Shown here: positions 63,730 to 64,000 of the stretch, in pieces
Numbering within the stretch: the stretch's first letter is position 1
How the letters are laid out: each line of letters opens with the position of its first letter
Assembly: GCF_011806575.1 (NCBI RefSeq)
Contig: NZ_JAATOO010000024.1
Span: 1-64,000 of the forward strand
Source: Vibrio hepatarius
GTDB taxonomy: Bacteria > Pseudomonadota > Gammaproteobacteria > Enterobacterales > Vibrionaceae
Direction: 5' to 3'
Length of the DNA stretch: 64,000 nucleotides
The notes under the pieces: model-generated
What the model saw: the letters and a program-made list of their open reading frames with translations, nothing else
What the model was told of the DNA's origin: nothing
Database searches by the model: none
Position numbers and translations under genes: made by a program

Positions 63730-64000
63730 ATGGCAGGAAACAGTATCGGACAACATTTCCGAGTCACCACATTCGGGGAGAGTCACGGTATCGCACTAGG
63801 ATGTATCGTCGACGGATGCCCTCCAGGCTTGGAAATTACAGAAGCAGATATTCAAATCGATTTGGACCGTCGTCGTCCGGGCACTTCTCGCTATACCACT
63901 CAGCGTCGTGAACCTGATGAAGTTAAGATTCTCTCTGGCGTGTTTGAAGGTAAAACCACGGGTACTTCAATCGGTCTGCTGATCGAGAATACAGACCAGC
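63730..64000 (+). CDS. aroC: Chorismate synthase, N-terminal part (aroC)
   Basis: The first 90 codons are present, running off the window end. They read [20 protein letters not shown] and go on to the FMN-binding region ([18 protein letters not shown]) and [19 protein letters not shown], all chorismate synthase hallmarks. The enzyme makes chorismate from EPSP in the shikimate pathway. The ATG at 63730 follows GAGGAAG. Confidence 0.97.
   Translation, partial: MAGNSIGQHFRVTTFGESHGIALGCIVDGCPPGLEITEADIQIDLDRRRPGTSRYTTQRREPDEVKILSGVFEGKTTGTSIGLLIENTDQ

Noticed and set aside
1-64000. CRISPR arrays, prophage, insertion sequences, defence islands, tRNA or rRNA genes
   Set aside because: No regularly spaced repeats, transposase or integrase motifs, phage structural genes or cloverleaf/rRNA segments were seen on either strand; the window is almost entirely core genome.

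Overview
The window is chromosomal DNA from a Vibrio (Gammaproteobacteria). The evidence is gene content and order: xseB-ispA-dxs beside pomAB and thiI, a polar-flagellar cluster with three tandem flagellin genes followed by flaG-fliD-flaI-fliS-flrABC-fliEFGHIJKLMNOPQR-flhB, an nrf ammonifying nitrite-reduction locus, and the smrB/prmB/aroC end. The flagellin trio fits the flaF-flaB-flaA locus of the V. parahaemolyticus/V. vulnificus type. Species cannot be fixed from the sequence alone. I see no tRNA, rRNA, CRISPR array, insertion sequence or prophage; most of the window is core genome.

Layout. 1-1226 (minus): start of dxs, then ispA and xseB (isoprenoid synthesis and exonuclease VII). 1411-3232 (plus): sigma-28 promoter and the sodium motor stator genes pomAB. 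3363-4811: thiI. 4951-5196: wreck of a cyoE-like gene. 5316-5515 (minus): the small RNA GcvB, divergent from its activator gene gcvA (5609), which is followed by an alpha/beta hydrolase, a DUF423 membrane protein and rlmM. 8681-16015 (minus): xni, a FadL-family porin, an RND pump with its adaptor, and an unidentified outer-membrane barrel. 16555-22877 (minus): ppnN, a diguanylate cyclase, a TPR membrane protein with a degenerate GGDEF-like domain, and queF. 23011-27681: syd, a zinc-ribbon protein, a DUF2897 peptide, an M15 peptidase, dapE, a YffB-type protein, a winged-helix protein and a DUF2956 protein. 27769-35407: nitrite ammonification, with a TPR (NrfG-like) gene, nrfA (minus) and a divergent nrfB-C-D-E-dsbE-nrfF operon, plus a perfect 7-2-7 NarP/NarL site and an FNR-like site between nrfA and nrfB. 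35529-37049: DUF2919 protein and a DyP-type peroxidase. 37174-61995: polar flagellum. 62016-64000: smrB, prmB and the start of aroC.

How the parts work together. The flagellar block reads as the known regulatory cascade. FlrA (sigma-54 activator) is followed by flrBC and fliE operons, each with a clear -24/-12 element. The flagellin genes and the distant pomAB carry FliA (sigma-28) promoters, so stator and filament genes would switch on late together. The nrf genes encode the periplasmic nitrite reductase NrfA, its electron-supply chain NrfBCD, and a dedicated haem-attachment machine (NrfE, a DsbE-like thioredoxin, NrfF) that handles the unusual CWSCK haem site of NrfA.

The points most worth a second look are: the GcvB RNA and neighbouring cyoE remnant; the RND/adaptor/two-barrel locus with an exactly nested dyad inside it; the TPR/degenerate-GGDEF protein next to a diguanylate cyclase lacking a canonical I-site; a similar nested dyad ahead of the DyP peroxidase; a small reading frame and a 21-bp-phased repeat in the nrf control region; and a 33-residue-period duplication in FliD kept at protein level while the codons have diverged.
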